Assembly: GCF_002531725.1 (NCBI RefSeq)
Contig: NZ_NWSQ01000014.1
Coordinates: 124,001 to 188,000 of the forward strand
DNA length: 64,000 nt
Direction of reading: 5' to 3'
Source: Rhizobium sp. L43
GTDB lineage: Bacteria > Pseudomonadota > Alphaproteobacteria > Rhizobiales > Rhizobiaceae
A program made the translations under genes and the position numbers. Shown piece by piece: positions 50,904-59,197 of the stretch (the stretch's first letter is position 1; each line of letters opens with the position of its first letter). The notes below the pieces were generated by a model. It saw nothing but the letters and a program-made list of their open reading frames with translations, did no database searches and was not told the DNA's origin.

Positions 50904-50979
50904 TGGTGCCCAGGACCGGAATCGAACCAGTGACACGCGGATTTTCAATCCGCTGCTCTACCAACTGAGCTACCTGGGC
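50904..50979 (-). tRNA. tRNA-Phe (GAA)
   Basis: 76 nt including an encoded CCA. Acceptor stem GCCCAGG pairs with CCTGGGC; the T arm GGTTCGATTCC and D arm AGCTCAGTTGGTAGAGC are standard. Anticodon GAA lies at 50946-50944. Confidence 0.97.
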
Positions 50980-51158
50980 TAACCTGCTTCCGATGGTGCC
51001 TTTCAGAAAAAGAACCGTGGGGCCTTGGTTCGCCCCGGAAGCGAGCGGGGTTATAGCATCTTGTTCGGCCATGGCAAGCGTCAAATGACTCTTTTTTGAC
51101 GGTCTTGCCGGTTTTGCGGATTCATGAGGAAAAATAAGAGCTTCGCCGTGAAGTTTCT

Positions 51159-51371
51159 CTAGTTTTCGTCGTCCGGATAATCGGTCTTCGCCTCATCTTC
51201 GGCCACCGGGATGGCATAGGCGCCGGTCAGCCAGCGGGAGAGATCGACCTCGCGGCAGCGGTTGGAGCAGAAGGGGTAATGTTCGCGGTGGGAGGGTTTG
51301 CCGCATTCGGGGCAAGGGCGCGCCTTGCGCAGCGGTTCGACCTTGGCGGCCGGTTTCTTGTCTTCAGGCAT
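51159..51371 (-). CDS. yacG: DNA gyrase inhibitor YacG (zinc-binding)
   Basis: A 70-residue zinc protein. Cys ligands CPECGKP and FCSNRCREVDLSRWLTG match YacG, which inhibits gyrase in E. coli. The acidic tail (EDEAKTDYPDDEN) is usual in Alphaproteobacteria. It follows maf and infA on the same strand, as in other Rhizobiales, and is about 114 bp after maf, so it may be partly independent. Confidence 0.9.
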   Translation of the reverse strand: MPEDKKPAAKVEPLRKARPCPECGKPSHREHYPFCSNRCREVDLSRWLTGAYAIPVAEDEAKTDYPDDEN

Positions 51372-51387
51372 ATCGGTCCGTCCTAAA

Positions 51388-51411
51388 GCATGTCGCGAGA
51401 TAACGACATGC
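51388..51411. repeat. Short inverted repeat between maf and yacG
   Basis: GCATGTCG and CGACATGC with an 8-base loop, preceded by TAAA and followed by GAAAAAAC. A common rhizobial intergenic motif; role unknown, no clear T run on the strand of the flanking genes. Confidence 0.5.
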
Positions 51412-51485
51412 GAAAAAACAAAGGCCTAAAGTGCGACGCGCGAATCTGAAAGATCGCGGAGCGCTTTAAGCATCGGCCGTCGGGC

Positions 51486-52106
51486 TCAGCCCTCGGGCCA
51501 CCGGCTATGCACATCGAAGCCTTCGCCGGTCAGAAGCAGAATGGTTTCATAAAGCGGCAAGCCGACGACATTGGTGTAGGAGCCCACCATCTTCTGTACG
51601 AAGGTGCCGGCAAGGCCCTGGATGCCGTAGGCGCCTGCCTTGCCGCGCCACTGGCCTGAGGCCAGGTAGTTTTCGATCTCGAAGCCGGAGAGTCGCTTGA
51701 AGCGGACCTTGGTCTCGACGATCTTCTGGCGGATCTTGCGATCCGGCGTCACCAGGCAAACGCCGGTGTAGACCATATGGTTGCGCCCCGACAAGAGATG
51801 CAGCGAGCTCAACGCCTCGTCGGCAAACTCGGCCTTGCCGAGAATACGCCGGCCGACGGCGACCACCGTATCGGCAGACAGGATATAGCTGCCCTTCCAG
51901 GTGATATCGCCCTTGATGGCGGCAAGGGCGGCCTCGGCCTTCTCCGCCGAAAGCCGGCGGGCGAGGGAACGCGGATGCTCCGACTTCTTCGGCGCCTCGT
52001 CGATATCCATCGGCATCAGGCGCGAAGGCTCGATGCCGGCTTGGTTGAGCAGGTCGACGCGACGGGGCGAGCCCGAGGCCAGAATGAGCTTGTATTTCAG
52101 CGTCAT
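51486..52106 (-). CDS. maf: Maf-family nucleotide pyrophosphatase
   Basis: A 206-residue Maf protein. Family motifs LASGSPRRVDLLNQAGI at the start, SADTVVAVGRRILGKA in the middle and GIQGLAGTFVQKMVGSYTNVVGLPL near the end. Maf enzymes hydrolyse non-canonical or modified nucleoside triphosphates and affect septum formation. The ATG at 52106 starts the first strand. Part of the conserved infA-maf-yacG arrangement. Confidence 0.93.
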   Translation of the reverse strand: MTLKYKLILASGSPRRVDLLNQAGIEPSRLMPMDIDEAPKKSEHPRSLARRLSAEKAEAALAAIKGDITWKGSYILSADTVVAVGRRILGKAEFADEALSSLHLLSGRNHMVYTGVCLVTPDRKIRQKIVETKVRFKRLSGFEIENYLASGQWRGKAGAYGIQGLAGTFVQKMVGSYTNVVGLPLYETILLLTGEGFDVHSRWPEG

Positions 52107-52161
52107 GGAACCTCGACCATCGGCAGACGGGAGAAAAACCCTTGCAGGGCCTTGGGCAAGC

Positions 52162-52380
52162 TTACTTGAAACGATAGGTGATGCGGCCCTTGGTCAGATC
52201 ATAGGGCGTCATTTCCACCAGCACCTTGTCGCCGGCGAGCACGCGGATGCGGTTCTTGCGCATGCGGCCGGCGGTATGGGCGATGATCTCGTGTTCGTTT
52301 TCGAGCTTCACGCGGAACGTCGCATTCGGCAGAAGTTCGGTGACGATTCCCGGGAATTCGAGGACTTCTTCTTTAGGCAT
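52162..52380 (-). CDS. infA: Translation initiation factor IF-1
   Basis: A 72-residue S1-fold protein with LEFPGIVTELLPNATFRVKLENEHEIIAHTAGRMRKNRIRVLAGDKV and the ending KGRITYRFK. Binds the 30S A site during initiation. Upstream is the LMW-phosphatase-like gene and downstream maf. GAAGAAAAC lies upstream of the ATG at 52380. Confidence 0.98.
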   Translation of the reverse strand: MPKEEVLEFPGIVTELLPNATFRVKLENEHEIIAHTAGRMRKNRIRVLAGDKVLVEMTPYDLTKGRITYRFK

Positions 52381-52503
52381 ATAAGTGTTTTCTTCCTGTG
52401 GGTTGAATAGGCAGCGCAGGGCGCGCCTTCAAAATTTGGGCGGAAACTACACAATCAACGATGGTTTGTGAACCTTGTTGATCAGGCTTTCCTTTATTTG
52501 TTT

Positions 52504-52989
52504 TCAAGCCGATTGCGCGGCGATGCCATTTCGCTTGAGTAGCCGGCTTTCTATGAGGGCGGCCAGGTGATCGCGAACCTCGCGGTAGCTCTCCAGAATC
52601 TGCTCGCGCGTGCCGCTGACAACCGTCGGATCCATCGTCGGCCAGTAGACGACATCGATCGCATTCGACCGGGTCAGCTCGAGTGCTGAATGATGGGCCT
52701 GCGGCGACAGGGTGATGATCAGATCGAAAAAATCGTCCTCGAGTTCTTCCAGCGTTTGCGGCTGGCGGCGCCCAAGGGACAGGCCGATTTCTTCGAGCAC
52801 GACATCCACGAAGGGATCACGCTCGCCGGCGCGAACGCCGGCCGACCTGATATAGGTATTGGATGGCAGAATGCTACGGGCGATCGCTTCGGCCATCGGC
52901 GAGCGGATGGCATTCATGCCGCACATGAAGAGGATGGCGCCCGGCCGCTTTCCCTCCTCGACGTTAGCGGCGAGATCCATGGCCGTCAC
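52504..52989 (-). CDS. Low-molecular-weight protein phosphatase / ArsC-like protein
   Basis: About 161 residues. The P-loop is CGMNAIRS (CX5R), preceded by the strand GAILFM, and a later Asp-Pro pair is in PTMDPTVVSG. These features match low-molecular-weight phosphotyrosine phosphatases, a fold shared with thioredoxin-type arsenate reductases. The GTG at 52989 overlaps the stop of the upstream gene (GTGA) and looks coupled; the ATG at 52980 is the other choice. Conserved between UPF0262 and infA in Rhizobiales, which suggests a housekeeping protein phosphatase. Confidence 0.85.
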   Translation of the reverse strand: MTAMDLAANVEEGKRPGAILFMCGMNAIRSPMAEAIARSILPSNTYIRSAGVRAGERDPFVDVVLEEIGLSLGRRQPQTLEELEDDFFDLIITLSPQAHHSALELTRSNAIDVVYWPTMDPTVVSGTREQILESYREVRDHLAALIESRLLKRNGIAAQSA

Positions 52990-53459
52990 CCGCGCCAGTA
53001 GAGCACGCAGACCAGGGTGAAAAGCCGCCGGGCGGTGTCGAAATCGACCTCTATCTTGCCGGTCAGCCTGTCCTTCAGCGTCTGCGAACCTTCATTGTGG
53101 ATGCCGCGTCGGCCCATGTCGATCGCCTCGATGCGGCTCGGTGTGGCCGAACGGATCGCCTCATAATAGCTCTCGCAGATCATGAAGTAATCCTTGACGA
53201 TCCGCCGGAAAGGCGTGAGCGACAGGATATGGGTGGCAACCGTACCGCCCTCTTCCGTGGTGATGCCGAAAACCAGCTTCGAATCGACCAGCGAGATGTT
53301 CAACCGGTAGGGTCCGCCGGCATGGCCGAGCGGCGCGAAGCTGTTCTCCTCGATCAGATCGAAGATGGCGACGGCGCGTTCATGCTCGACATCGGGCGTC
53401 GAACGGCCGATCGTATCGTCGAGGACGACGTCGCAAAGCCGGAAATCGCCCTTCGCCAT
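52986..53459 (-). CDS. UPF0262 family protein
   Basis: A 157-residue alphaproteobacterial protein of unknown function. Pattern FRLCDVVLDDTIGRSTPDVEHERAVAIFDLIEENSF, then SLTPFRRIVKDYFMICESYYEAI and HNEGSQTLKDRLTGKIEVDFDTARRLFTL. GAAAGGTGAGGGG before the ATG at 53459 fixes the start. It is 4 bases from the hisD stop, so hisD, UPF0262 and the phosphatase gene form one operon. Confidence 0.9.
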   Translation of the reverse strand: MAKGDFRLCDVVLDDTIGRSTPDVEHERAVAIFDLIEENSFAPLGHAGGPYRLNISLVDSKLVFGITTEEGGTVATHILSLTPFRRIVKDYFMICESYYEAIRSATPSRIEAIDMGRRGIHNEGSQTLKDRLTGKIEVDFDTARRLFTLVCVLYWRG

Positions 53460-53463
53460 CCCC

Positions 53464-54762
53464 TCACCTTTCGAGGTTGAGGCGGATCGCGACCGATCGC
53501 GCATGGGCATCGAGGCCTTCGGAGACCGCTAGCGCGATCGCCGCCGGGCCGAGGGTACGCAACTGCTGCGGCCCAAGGCGCAGGATCGAGGTGCGCTTGA
53601 CGAAATCGAGCACCGACAGACCGGATGAGAAACGCGCCGAACGCGCCGTCGGCAGCACATGGTTCGAGCCGCCGACATAGTCGCCGATCACTTCAGGCGT
53701 ATGGGCGCCGATGAAGATCGCGCCGGCATTGCGGATGCCGTCAAGCAGCCGATCCGGATCGGCGACGGCAAGCTCCAGATGCTCGGCGGCGATGCGGTTG
53801 GTCAGCGGAACGGCCTGCTTCAAATCTTCAACCAGGATGACGGCGCCGAAATCGCGCCAGCTTGCCGCCGCGGTTTCGGCGCGGTTCAGCGTCTTCAGCT
53901 GACGTTCGACCGCCTGTTCCACCGCCTTGCCGAATTCGGCGTTATCGGTGATCAGGATCGCCTGGGCGCTGACATCGTGTTCGGCCTGCGCCAGGAGGTC
54001 GGCGGCAATCCAATCCGGATTGTTGTCCTTGTCGGCAATGACAAGCACCTCGGAGGGGCCGGCGATCATATCGATGCCGACGGTGCCGAAAACATGGCGC
54101 TTGGCGGCGGCGACATAGGCATTGCCGGGGCCGGTGATCTTGGCGACCGGGGCGATCGTCTCGGTGCCATAGGCAAGAGCGGCGATCGCCTGGGCGCCGC
54201 CGACACGATAAATCTCGGTGACACCGACGAGCTTGGCGGCGGCAAGCACCGCCGGATTGACGGCGCCGCCGGTGGCGGGAACCGCGATGACGATGCGGTC
54301 GACACCGGCGACCTTGGCCGGCACGGCATTCATCAGCACGGAGCTCGGATAACTTGCCGTGCCGCCCGGAACATAGAGGCCGACCGCTTCGATCGCCGTC
54401 CAGCGTGAGCCGAGACCGACGCCGAGATCGTCCTCGTAAATATCGTCCTTCGGCAACTGCCGGCGATGATGGGATTCGATGCGCAGTGCCGCGAGCTTCA
54501 GCGCGCCCAGCACCTCCGAAGGCACCGCCTCGACGGCGGCGTCGATTTCCTCTGATGTGACACGCATCGGCACGGTGGCGTAATCGATGCCGTCGAATTT
54601 CAGCGAATATTCGGCGAGCGCCACATCGCCGCGGGCTCTGATATCATCGATGATGGCGCGAACGGTGGCGTTCACGTCCTCGGAAACTTCGCGCTTCGTC
54701 GTCAGAAAGGCGGCGAAATGCTGCTCGAAACCTTCCGATGCCTGATCCAGCCAGATTGCCAA
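53464..54762 (-). CDS. hisD: Histidinol dehydrogenase
   Basis: A 432-residue enzyme that oxidises L-histidinol to L-histidine in two NAD-dependent steps. Motifs: GLYVPGGTASYPSSVLMNAVPAKVAGV, DMIAGPSEVLVIAD, DLLAQAEHD, and the catalytic Glu-His pair in AAEHLELAV with SNHVLPT. Start is the TTG at 54762 with AGAAGGAA upstream. Length is normal. It is separate from the other his genes, as in other Rhizobiales, and is coupled to UPF0262. Confidence 0.97.
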   Translation of the reverse strand: MAIWLDQASEGFEQHFAAFLTTKREVSEDVNATVRAIIDDIRARGDVALAEYSLKFDGIDYATVPMRVTSEEIDAAVEAVPSEVLGALKLAALRIESHHRRQLPKDDIYEDDLGVGLGSRWTAIEAVGLYVPGGTASYPSSVLMNAVPAKVAGVDRIVIAVPATGGAVNPAVLAAAKLVGVTEIYRVGGAQAIAALAYGTETIAPVAKITGPGNAYVAAAKRHVFGTVGIDMIAGPSEVLVIADKDNNPDWIAADLLAQAEHDVSAQAILITDNAEFGKAVEQAVERQLKTLNRAETAAASWRDFGAVILVEDLKQAVPLTNRIAAEHLELAVADPDRLLDGIRNAGAIFIGAHTPEVIGDYVGGSNHVLPTARSARFSSGLSVLDFVKRTSILRLGPQQLRTLGPAAIALAVSEGLDAHARSVAIRLNLER

Positions 54763-54811
54763 GGCCGATATTCCTTCTCAACTCGAAACTGCGATATTCA
54801 AACGTCAAGCG

Positions 54812-55243
54812 TCAGCGATGGCGCGGCTTGGAGGAGGCCTCCCAGGCGCCGCCGATATCGGCCAGCTGGACCTCGATGCATTCGACATCGAGCGCAATCG
54901 AGGCCGTGCCGGACAGCGACAGTTCGATCGTACCCTCCGGCCCCTCTCCCTTCTGATCGAAGCGCAATGCCAGCAGCGACAGCACCTCGTCGCGTTTGCC
55001 ACGATCGATGCCGAGCGACCGGACGGCCAGCACACGCTTGAAGACCACGGCAGCACGGCGGCGCTCGAAACCCCGGCGCTTGCGCTCGGCACCTTCCCAG
55101 ACGAAACGATTGACGGCAAGGGCGAACTGCGCGTCACGCGGCGACCAGTCGATGTCTCCGACCTTGAAGACGCTGTCCTGCATATGCGCGGAAACGACCG
55201 CAAGGTCTTCGTCATCGAGCGCCACAAGCTTCAGGTCGGTCAT
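54812..55243 (-). CDS. DUF2948 family protein
   Basis: A 143-residue cytosolic protein, starting MTDLKLVALDDEDLAVVSAHMQDSV, with GDIDWSPRDAQFALAVNRF and a C-terminal LSLSGTASIALDVECIEVQL. It matches DUF2948, found between murA and hisD in many Alphaproteobacteria. Function is unknown. No membrane span, no catalytic motif. Confidence 0.88.
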   Translation of the reverse strand: MTDLKLVALDDEDLAVVSAHMQDSVFKVGDIDWSPRDAQFALAVNRFVWEGAERKRRGFERRRAAVVFKRVLAVRSLGIDRGKRDEVLSLLALRFDQKGEGPEGTIELSLSGTASIALDVECIEVQLADIGGAWEASSKPRHR

Positions 55244-55352
55244 TCAGCCTCATCCCATTACCGGTCAATGCCGGGCACCGCCGGAATGGCGATGCGTCAG
55301 ACAAGGGAAATAGGATGCTGCGGCGGATTACGCAACCGGGATAAGGGCGCGT

Positions 55353-56645
55353 TTACTCGCTGATGCGCTCGACGATGGCGCCGCAGCGGGTCAGTTTCTC
55401 CTCGAGCCGCTCGAAACCGCGGTCGAGATGATAGACGCGGGACACCGTGGTTTCGCCCTCGGCGGCAAGGCCGGCGATGACGAGCGAAACCGAGGCGCGC
55501 AGATCGGTCGCCATCACGGGTGCGCCGCGCAGCCGTTCGACGCCCTCGATCTTCGCCGTCTGGCCGGAGAGCGAGATCCTGGCGCCGAGGCGGGCAAGCT
55601 CCTGCACATGCATGAAACGGTTTTCGAAGATGGTCTCGGTGACATGCGAAACGCCGGAAGAACGGGTCATCAGCGCCATGAACTGCGCCTGCAGGTCGGT
55701 GGGGAAACCCGGGAAGGGATCGGTGACGATATCGACCGGCCTGATGCCGGCGCCATTGCGCCTGATGCGCATGCCATTGTTGGTCGAGGAGATTTCCGCG
55801 CCGGCCCGGCGCAGCGTTTCCACCGCGGTTTCGAGCAGCGCCACATCGGTATTTTCGAGCACGACGTCACCGCCGGCCATGGCGACGGCCATCGCATAGG
55901 TGCCGGTCTCGATGCGATCCGGCAGGACGCGGTGGCGGGCGCCGGAGAGCGAGGTGACGCCTTCGATGGTGAGGGTCGCAGTGCCGGCGCCCGATATCTT
56001 GGCGCCCATGGCGTTCAGGCAGTTGGCGAGATCGACGACCTCGGGCTCGCGGGCGGCATTGCCGATCACCGTCGTGCCGCGGGCAAGCGTTGCCGCCATC
56101 ATCATCACATGGGTGGCGCCGACCGAGACCTTCGGGAAGGTGTAGCGCGCGCCGATCAGGCCGCCGGCCGGCGCCCTGGCATTGATATAGCCGGCATCGA
56201 TCTCCATCGACGCGCCGAGCGCCGTCAGGCCGTCGATGAAGAGATCGACAGGGCGCGTGCCGATGGCGCAGCCGCCCGGCAGCGATACACGGCAATGACC
56301 CTCGCGCGCCAAGAGCGGGCCGATGACCCAGAAGGAAGCACGCATCTTCGAGACCAGCTCGTAAGAGGCCGTTGTATCGACGATGGTGCGGCAGGTGAAA
56401 TGGATCGTGCGGGCGTAGGAATCTTCCTGGCGCTCGCGGCGGCCGTTGACGGCAACATCGACGCCGTGATTGCCGAGGATGCGCATCAAGAGTTCGACAT
56501 CGGCCAGATGCGGCACGTTTTCCAGCGTCAGCGTATCGCTGGTCAGCAGCGAGGCGATCATCAGCGGCAGTGCGGCATTCTTGGCGCCGGAAATCGGAAT
56601 GATGCCATTCAGCTCATTACCGCCGACGATTCTGATACGATCCAT
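55353..56645 (-). CDS. murA: UDP-N-acetylglucosamine 1-carboxyvinyltransferase
   Basis: A 430-residue enzyme for the first committed step of peptidoglycan synthesis. The catalytic Cys is in the loop PGGCAIGTRPVDLF, and the substrate motifs GGNELNGIIPISGAKNAALPLM and FPTDLQAQFMALM are present. The ATG at 56645 begins the standard MDRIRIVGG. In the core block upstream of hisD. The Cys form is the fosfomycin-sensitive type; no change at that residue. Confidence 0.97.
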   Translation of the reverse strand: MDRIRIVGGNELNGIIPISGAKNAALPLMIASLLTSDTLTLENVPHLADVELLMRILGNHGVDVAVNGRRERQEDSYARTIHFTCRTIVDTTASYELVSKMRASFWVIGPLLAREGHCRVSLPGGCAIGTRPVDLFIDGLTALGASMEIDAGYINARAPAGGLIGARYTFPKVSVGATHVMMMAATLARGTTVIGNAAREPEVVDLANCLNAMGAKISGAGTATLTIEGVTSLSGARHRVLPDRIETGTYAMAVAMAGGDVVLENTDVALLETAVETLRRAGAEISSTNNGMRIRRNGAGIRPVDIVTDPFPGFPTDLQAQFMALMTRSSGVSHVTETIFENRFMHVQELARLGARISLSGQTAKIEGVERLRGAPVMATDLRASVSLVIAGLAAEGETTVSRVYHLDRGFERLEEKLTRCGAIVERISE

Positions 56646-56752
56646 GTGCGCTTACGGGCCGCGCCCGCCTTTCCTGAAAGTTCTGCCTTGAAAGAAGGAG
56701 TGAGGTGTTTAGGGGATTTATCAAAACGCTTCAATTGGCGAGGGACGGAACA

Positions 56753-56947
56753 TTACGATTCGTCCATTTTTGCGGCGGGCAGGCCATTTGTTTCGTCAGC
56801 TTGCCCGGAACGGCGGGCGCGCACCTGCTGTTTGCGTCTTGAAAGATTTTCTCTGAGCTTGTCGGCGGCGCGCTCGCGCCGCAGCTTCGCCTGTGCCTCG
56901 ATCGCCTCTTTGCGGCTCTGCTGGCCGGTTTCGGTCTTGTCGTTCAT
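56753..56947 (-). CDS. Small highly charged hypothetical protein
   Basis: A 64-residue protein starting MNDKTETGQQSRKEAIEAQAK and rich in Arg, Lys, Glu (LRRERAADKLRENLSRRKQQVRARR), probably a single helix. It could be a small regulatory or nucleic-acid binding protein, but nothing proves it. A weak ribosome site precedes the ATG at 56947. It lies between murA and tRNA-Thr. Confidence 0.5.
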   Translation of the reverse strand: MNDKTETGQQSRKEAIEAQAKLRRERAADKLRENLSRRKQQVRARRSGQADETNGLPAAKMDES

Positions 56948-57104
56948 GCAAACAGGATTAGCCGAATTTGCGCCGATCCAAAAGTCCCTTGCGTGCCAAT
57001 CCACGCGAAGTTGGAATTTGCTGCTTGCGCTTGCCGTCAAGCTGTGGCAATAGCCGCCCCGTTCCCGCGATTGAGCCGCCCGGCTCCACACGGGTACTGG
57101 TCCT

Positions 57105-57179
57105 GCTGCCGTAGCTCAGTGGTAGAGCACACCCTTGGTAAGGGTGAGGTCGGTGGTTCAATCCCACTCGGCAGCACCA
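57105..57179 (+). tRNA. tRNA-Thr (GGT)
   Basis: 75 nt with encoded CCA. Acceptor stem GCTGCCG pairs with CGGCAGC; T arm GGTGGTTCAATCCCACT is regular. Anticodon GGT at 57137-57139. Confidence 0.97.
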
Positions 57180-57247
57180 GTTTTCTTCAAAGACATCGGG
57201 AATCATTTTGCTCACTCGATGAGGCTAGCCCATCCGGCTGCCGGCAC

Positions 57248-57348
57248 CTTCTCCCCGCTCGCGGGGCGAAGGGAGATAGGCGCAACCTCTCGATTCCTCG
57301 TTCACCTCTCGCATGGCACGTCCCCTCGCCCCGCGAGCGGGGAGAGGG
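57248..57348. repeat. RIME-like palindromic intergenic element
   Basis: Two copies of a 26-bp palindromic unit in opposite orientation, 57248-57273 and 57323-57348, matching at 24 of 26 positions when one is reversed. Each unit contains CTCCCCGCTCGCGGGG and can fold on itself, and together they form a larger stem around about 49 bases. This is the usual look of rhizobial intergenic mosaic elements. Confidence 0.75.
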
Positions 57349-57539
57349 TTAGGGTGAGAGGCAGCCATTGGCGCGAACCGGCAAGGCTAGGCAGGTTGAC
57401 ATTTCGCCTCATCGGCAACCAACGATTCACCATTGTTGACCGTGAAAATCACGCTAGAATAGTGATCATGGCGGCGTCTCCCCGGAGGAACAAGGGGCGC
57501 TGCATCCTTGTTTCTGTCGACAATCGTGGAGGAGCATCG

Positions 57540-57782
57540 ATGGCAACTGAAAGATGGAACAGTCCGGTGACGGTCGGTTTCGAAGGTGCCAGTGCGCGAA
57601 CGGTCAACGGCCCGTTCGATGCGCTGAAATGCCTGGCGGATTTCTGGCCGAATGCGCGCGGGCTGCGTTACATCAAGGCCCGCAGCACCTGCCGGGCAGC
57701 GCTCGACGGGCGCAAAAGCGTGGAAGAGGCGAGAGCTGAATTCCTGGCGGCCGCCGAAGAGGCAAAGCTGAAGCTGCATTGA
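57540..57782 (+). CDS. DUF982 family protein
   Basis: An 80-residue protein with the DUF982 pattern ARTVNGPFDALKCLADFWPNARG and ARSTCRAALDGRKSVEEARAEFLAAA. This family is abundant and typical of Rhizobiales, and its function is unknown. GTGGAGGAGCATCG before the ATG at 57540 is a strong site. Upstream, GGAAC (57487-57491) is followed by GTT with 18 bases between, a weak stress-promoter look only. Confidence 0.85.
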   Translation: MATERWNSPVTVGFEGASARTVNGPFDALKCLADFWPNARGLRYIKARSTCRAALDGRKSVEEARAEFLAAAEEAKLKLH

Positions 57783-57800
57783 ACTGGCGCATAATCCTTT

Positions 57801-57824
57801 CCGAAAATCGATTCCGATTTTCGG
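57801..57824. repeat. Perfect 10-bp inverted repeat after the DUF982 gene
   Basis: CCGAAAATCG-ATTC-CGATTTTCGG, 19 bases after the stop. It can act as a terminator-like hairpin; the following GGGTTATG has no long T tract. The same hairpin type occurs often between rhizobial genes. Confidence 0.65.
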
Positions 57825-58073
57825 GGTTATGTGCTGCGCTTCGCTGAAGATTTCCGGCCGTTCCCGGCGTTTCGTTAAGGAAACGTGCCGGAACGGGGCA
57901 ATGTTTTCATTTTGCTTAACCCTGCATCGAACTCGGGCCGGGTTTTGGCGCCACGGGCGTTGCGCCTAATACCGCTGTCTTCATAGAAGATGTTCAGCCA
58001 TCATGATGATGGTCAGAGGCTCGCACCCTCTGCGGAAACGCAAGGCGAGCCTCGTCCGAGCAAGCCCGGATGT

Positions 58074-58334
58074 TCAGCAATCCGCGCCGCCCTCATTCTC
58101 CACCTCGACATAACCGACGCCGATGATGGTCCCATCCGCCGCGCGGATGAAGGAGGGGAGATAGTGAGGCGCTGCCGGCTGGCAGGCGACAGTGCCGGTA
58201 TAGTCGTTGAGGGCGATCTGGTCCTTCGGCAAAGCGGAATAATTTGTGCCGGTTTCCAGCGAGGCATGAGCCGAGCCGGCAAGGAAACCGCCTGTTATCA
58301 AGGTCATTGCAGAGATGCGAAGAAGCGACTGCAT
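58074..58334 (-). CDS. Small exported hypothetical protein
   Basis: An 86-residue protein with a signal peptide at about 1-24 (LLRISAMTLITGGFLAGSAHA). The mature part has two Cys (VACQPA and the last residue of GGADC), which could form a disulfide. No known domain. CTGGAGAACC precedes the ATG at 58334. A GGAAC ... GTT pair 18 bases apart lies upstream at 58391-58366, weaker than the three perfect stress promoters in this window. Confidence 0.65.
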   Translation of the reverse strand: MQSLLRISAMTLITGGFLAGSAHASLETGTNYSALPKDQIALNDYTGTVACQPAAPHYLPSFIRAADGTIIGVGYVEVENEGGADC

Positions 58335-58428
58335 GAGGTTCTCCAGCGTTCAGGTCCGGCCTTTCAACACCCGGGATGGCGTTTTGGTTCCCTTCATGCG
58401 TTGCAAAAACATGAGGGCGTGGAGTGGG

Positions 58429-58791
58429 CTAGCGTCGCAGCAAGCGACTGTGCACATAGCCTCGTCCGACGATGCTCTCAGCGATCTCAACCGCCCGCTC
58501 GACATCACCCCGCCGGCGCACGAAGCCTTCCAAGACGACATAGGCGCCCGACATGCCGACGATGATTTCGTCGGCTTCGATATCGCCGGTCGCATGAAGG
58601 GCGCTTTCCACCGAAGCGCGCGTCGCCGCATCGCTGTGGCCCTGCCGGCCGGGCTCCTCATGGTCGGTGAATGCTGGAAACCCGAGCACCGTGACCCTCT
58701 CCTGATGTTGGTAGATGCAGGTTAACGCCATGCGGGGCGTTTCGTTGCAGCCGGGCGGATAGCCCTTGGCGAAAGAGGCTGCGATTTCCAT
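58429..58791 (-). CDS. BON-domain protein, short
   Basis: Up to 120 residues. The C-terminal 65 residues form a BON domain: RASVESALHATGDIEADEIIVGMSGAYVVLEGFV, then DVERAVEIAESIVG. BON domains bind phospholipids or proteins at the envelope or are found in stress-related proteins. No clear signal peptide. Starts at 58791 or 58731 are possible; no good ribosome site was seen for either. Divergent from the lipoprotein gene. Confidence 0.6.
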   Translation of the reverse strand: MEIAASFAKGYPPGCNETPRMALTCIYQHQERVTVLGFPAFTDHEEPGRQGHSDAATRASVESALHATGDIEADEIIVGMSGAYVVLEGFVRRRGDVERAVEIAESIVGRGYVHSRLLRR

Positions 58792-58823
58792 ATCTGGCTG
58801 CAGTCGAAAGAGGGATGACGACG

Positions 58824-59090
58824 ATGAAAGCGCTTTTGCCCGCCTTGTTGACCGGAGCCTTGCTTGCCGGCTGCTCCTCGGCCGATAGGCCGGCACTGGA
58901 ACCCATTCCCGGCAGCATTACCTATGGCGGTCAGCCGCGAACGAAGCTCACCAAGTCGCCGGTCGGCAGCGCCGTCTACAACCAGTTCTACAACGAGACC
59001 GGCCAGCGCGTGGAGGAAACCTATATTCTTCAGCCGGATCGCAGCCTGAAACTGGTGCGGCGCGAGATCGGCCCGGATTTCCCCGATTGA
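58824..59090 (+). CDS. Small lipoprotein
   Basis: An 88-residue lipoprotein. Signal sequence MKALLPALLTGALLAGCSS with lipobox LLAG-C, so the Cys would be lipidated. The mature part (PGSITYGGQPRTKLTKSPVGS, then ETYILQPDRSLKLVRRE) has no known domain. GAGGGATGACGACG before the ATG at 58824 supports this start over the ATG at 58815. Function unknown; probably attached to the outer or inner membrane. Confidence 0.75.
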   Translation: MKALLPALLTGALLAGCSSADRPALEPIPGSITYGGQPRTKLTKSPVGSAVYNQFYNETGQRVEETYILQPDRSLKLVRREIGPDFPD

Positions 59091-59197
59091 GGCTTCTCGC
59101 TCCTACCACAGCGCTTGACAGCGGCTGAAATCGCGAACATTCAAGGAACATCTAATCTTTCCCCAGTGATTCTGCGGGAGCCCGACCGGACGGCTGG

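Noticed and set aside
55428..57053. 541-codon plus-strand frame
   Set aside because: Antisense to murA, which is certain from its motifs.
57487..57512. Possible stress promoter before the DUF982 gene
   Set aside because: GGAAC and GTT are 18 bases apart and the base before GTT is T; weaker than the three clear promoters, so not listed.
58366..58391. Possible stress promoter before the small exported protein (minus strand)
   Set aside because: Spacing of 18 between GGAAC and GTT and a T instead of C; not convincing on its own.
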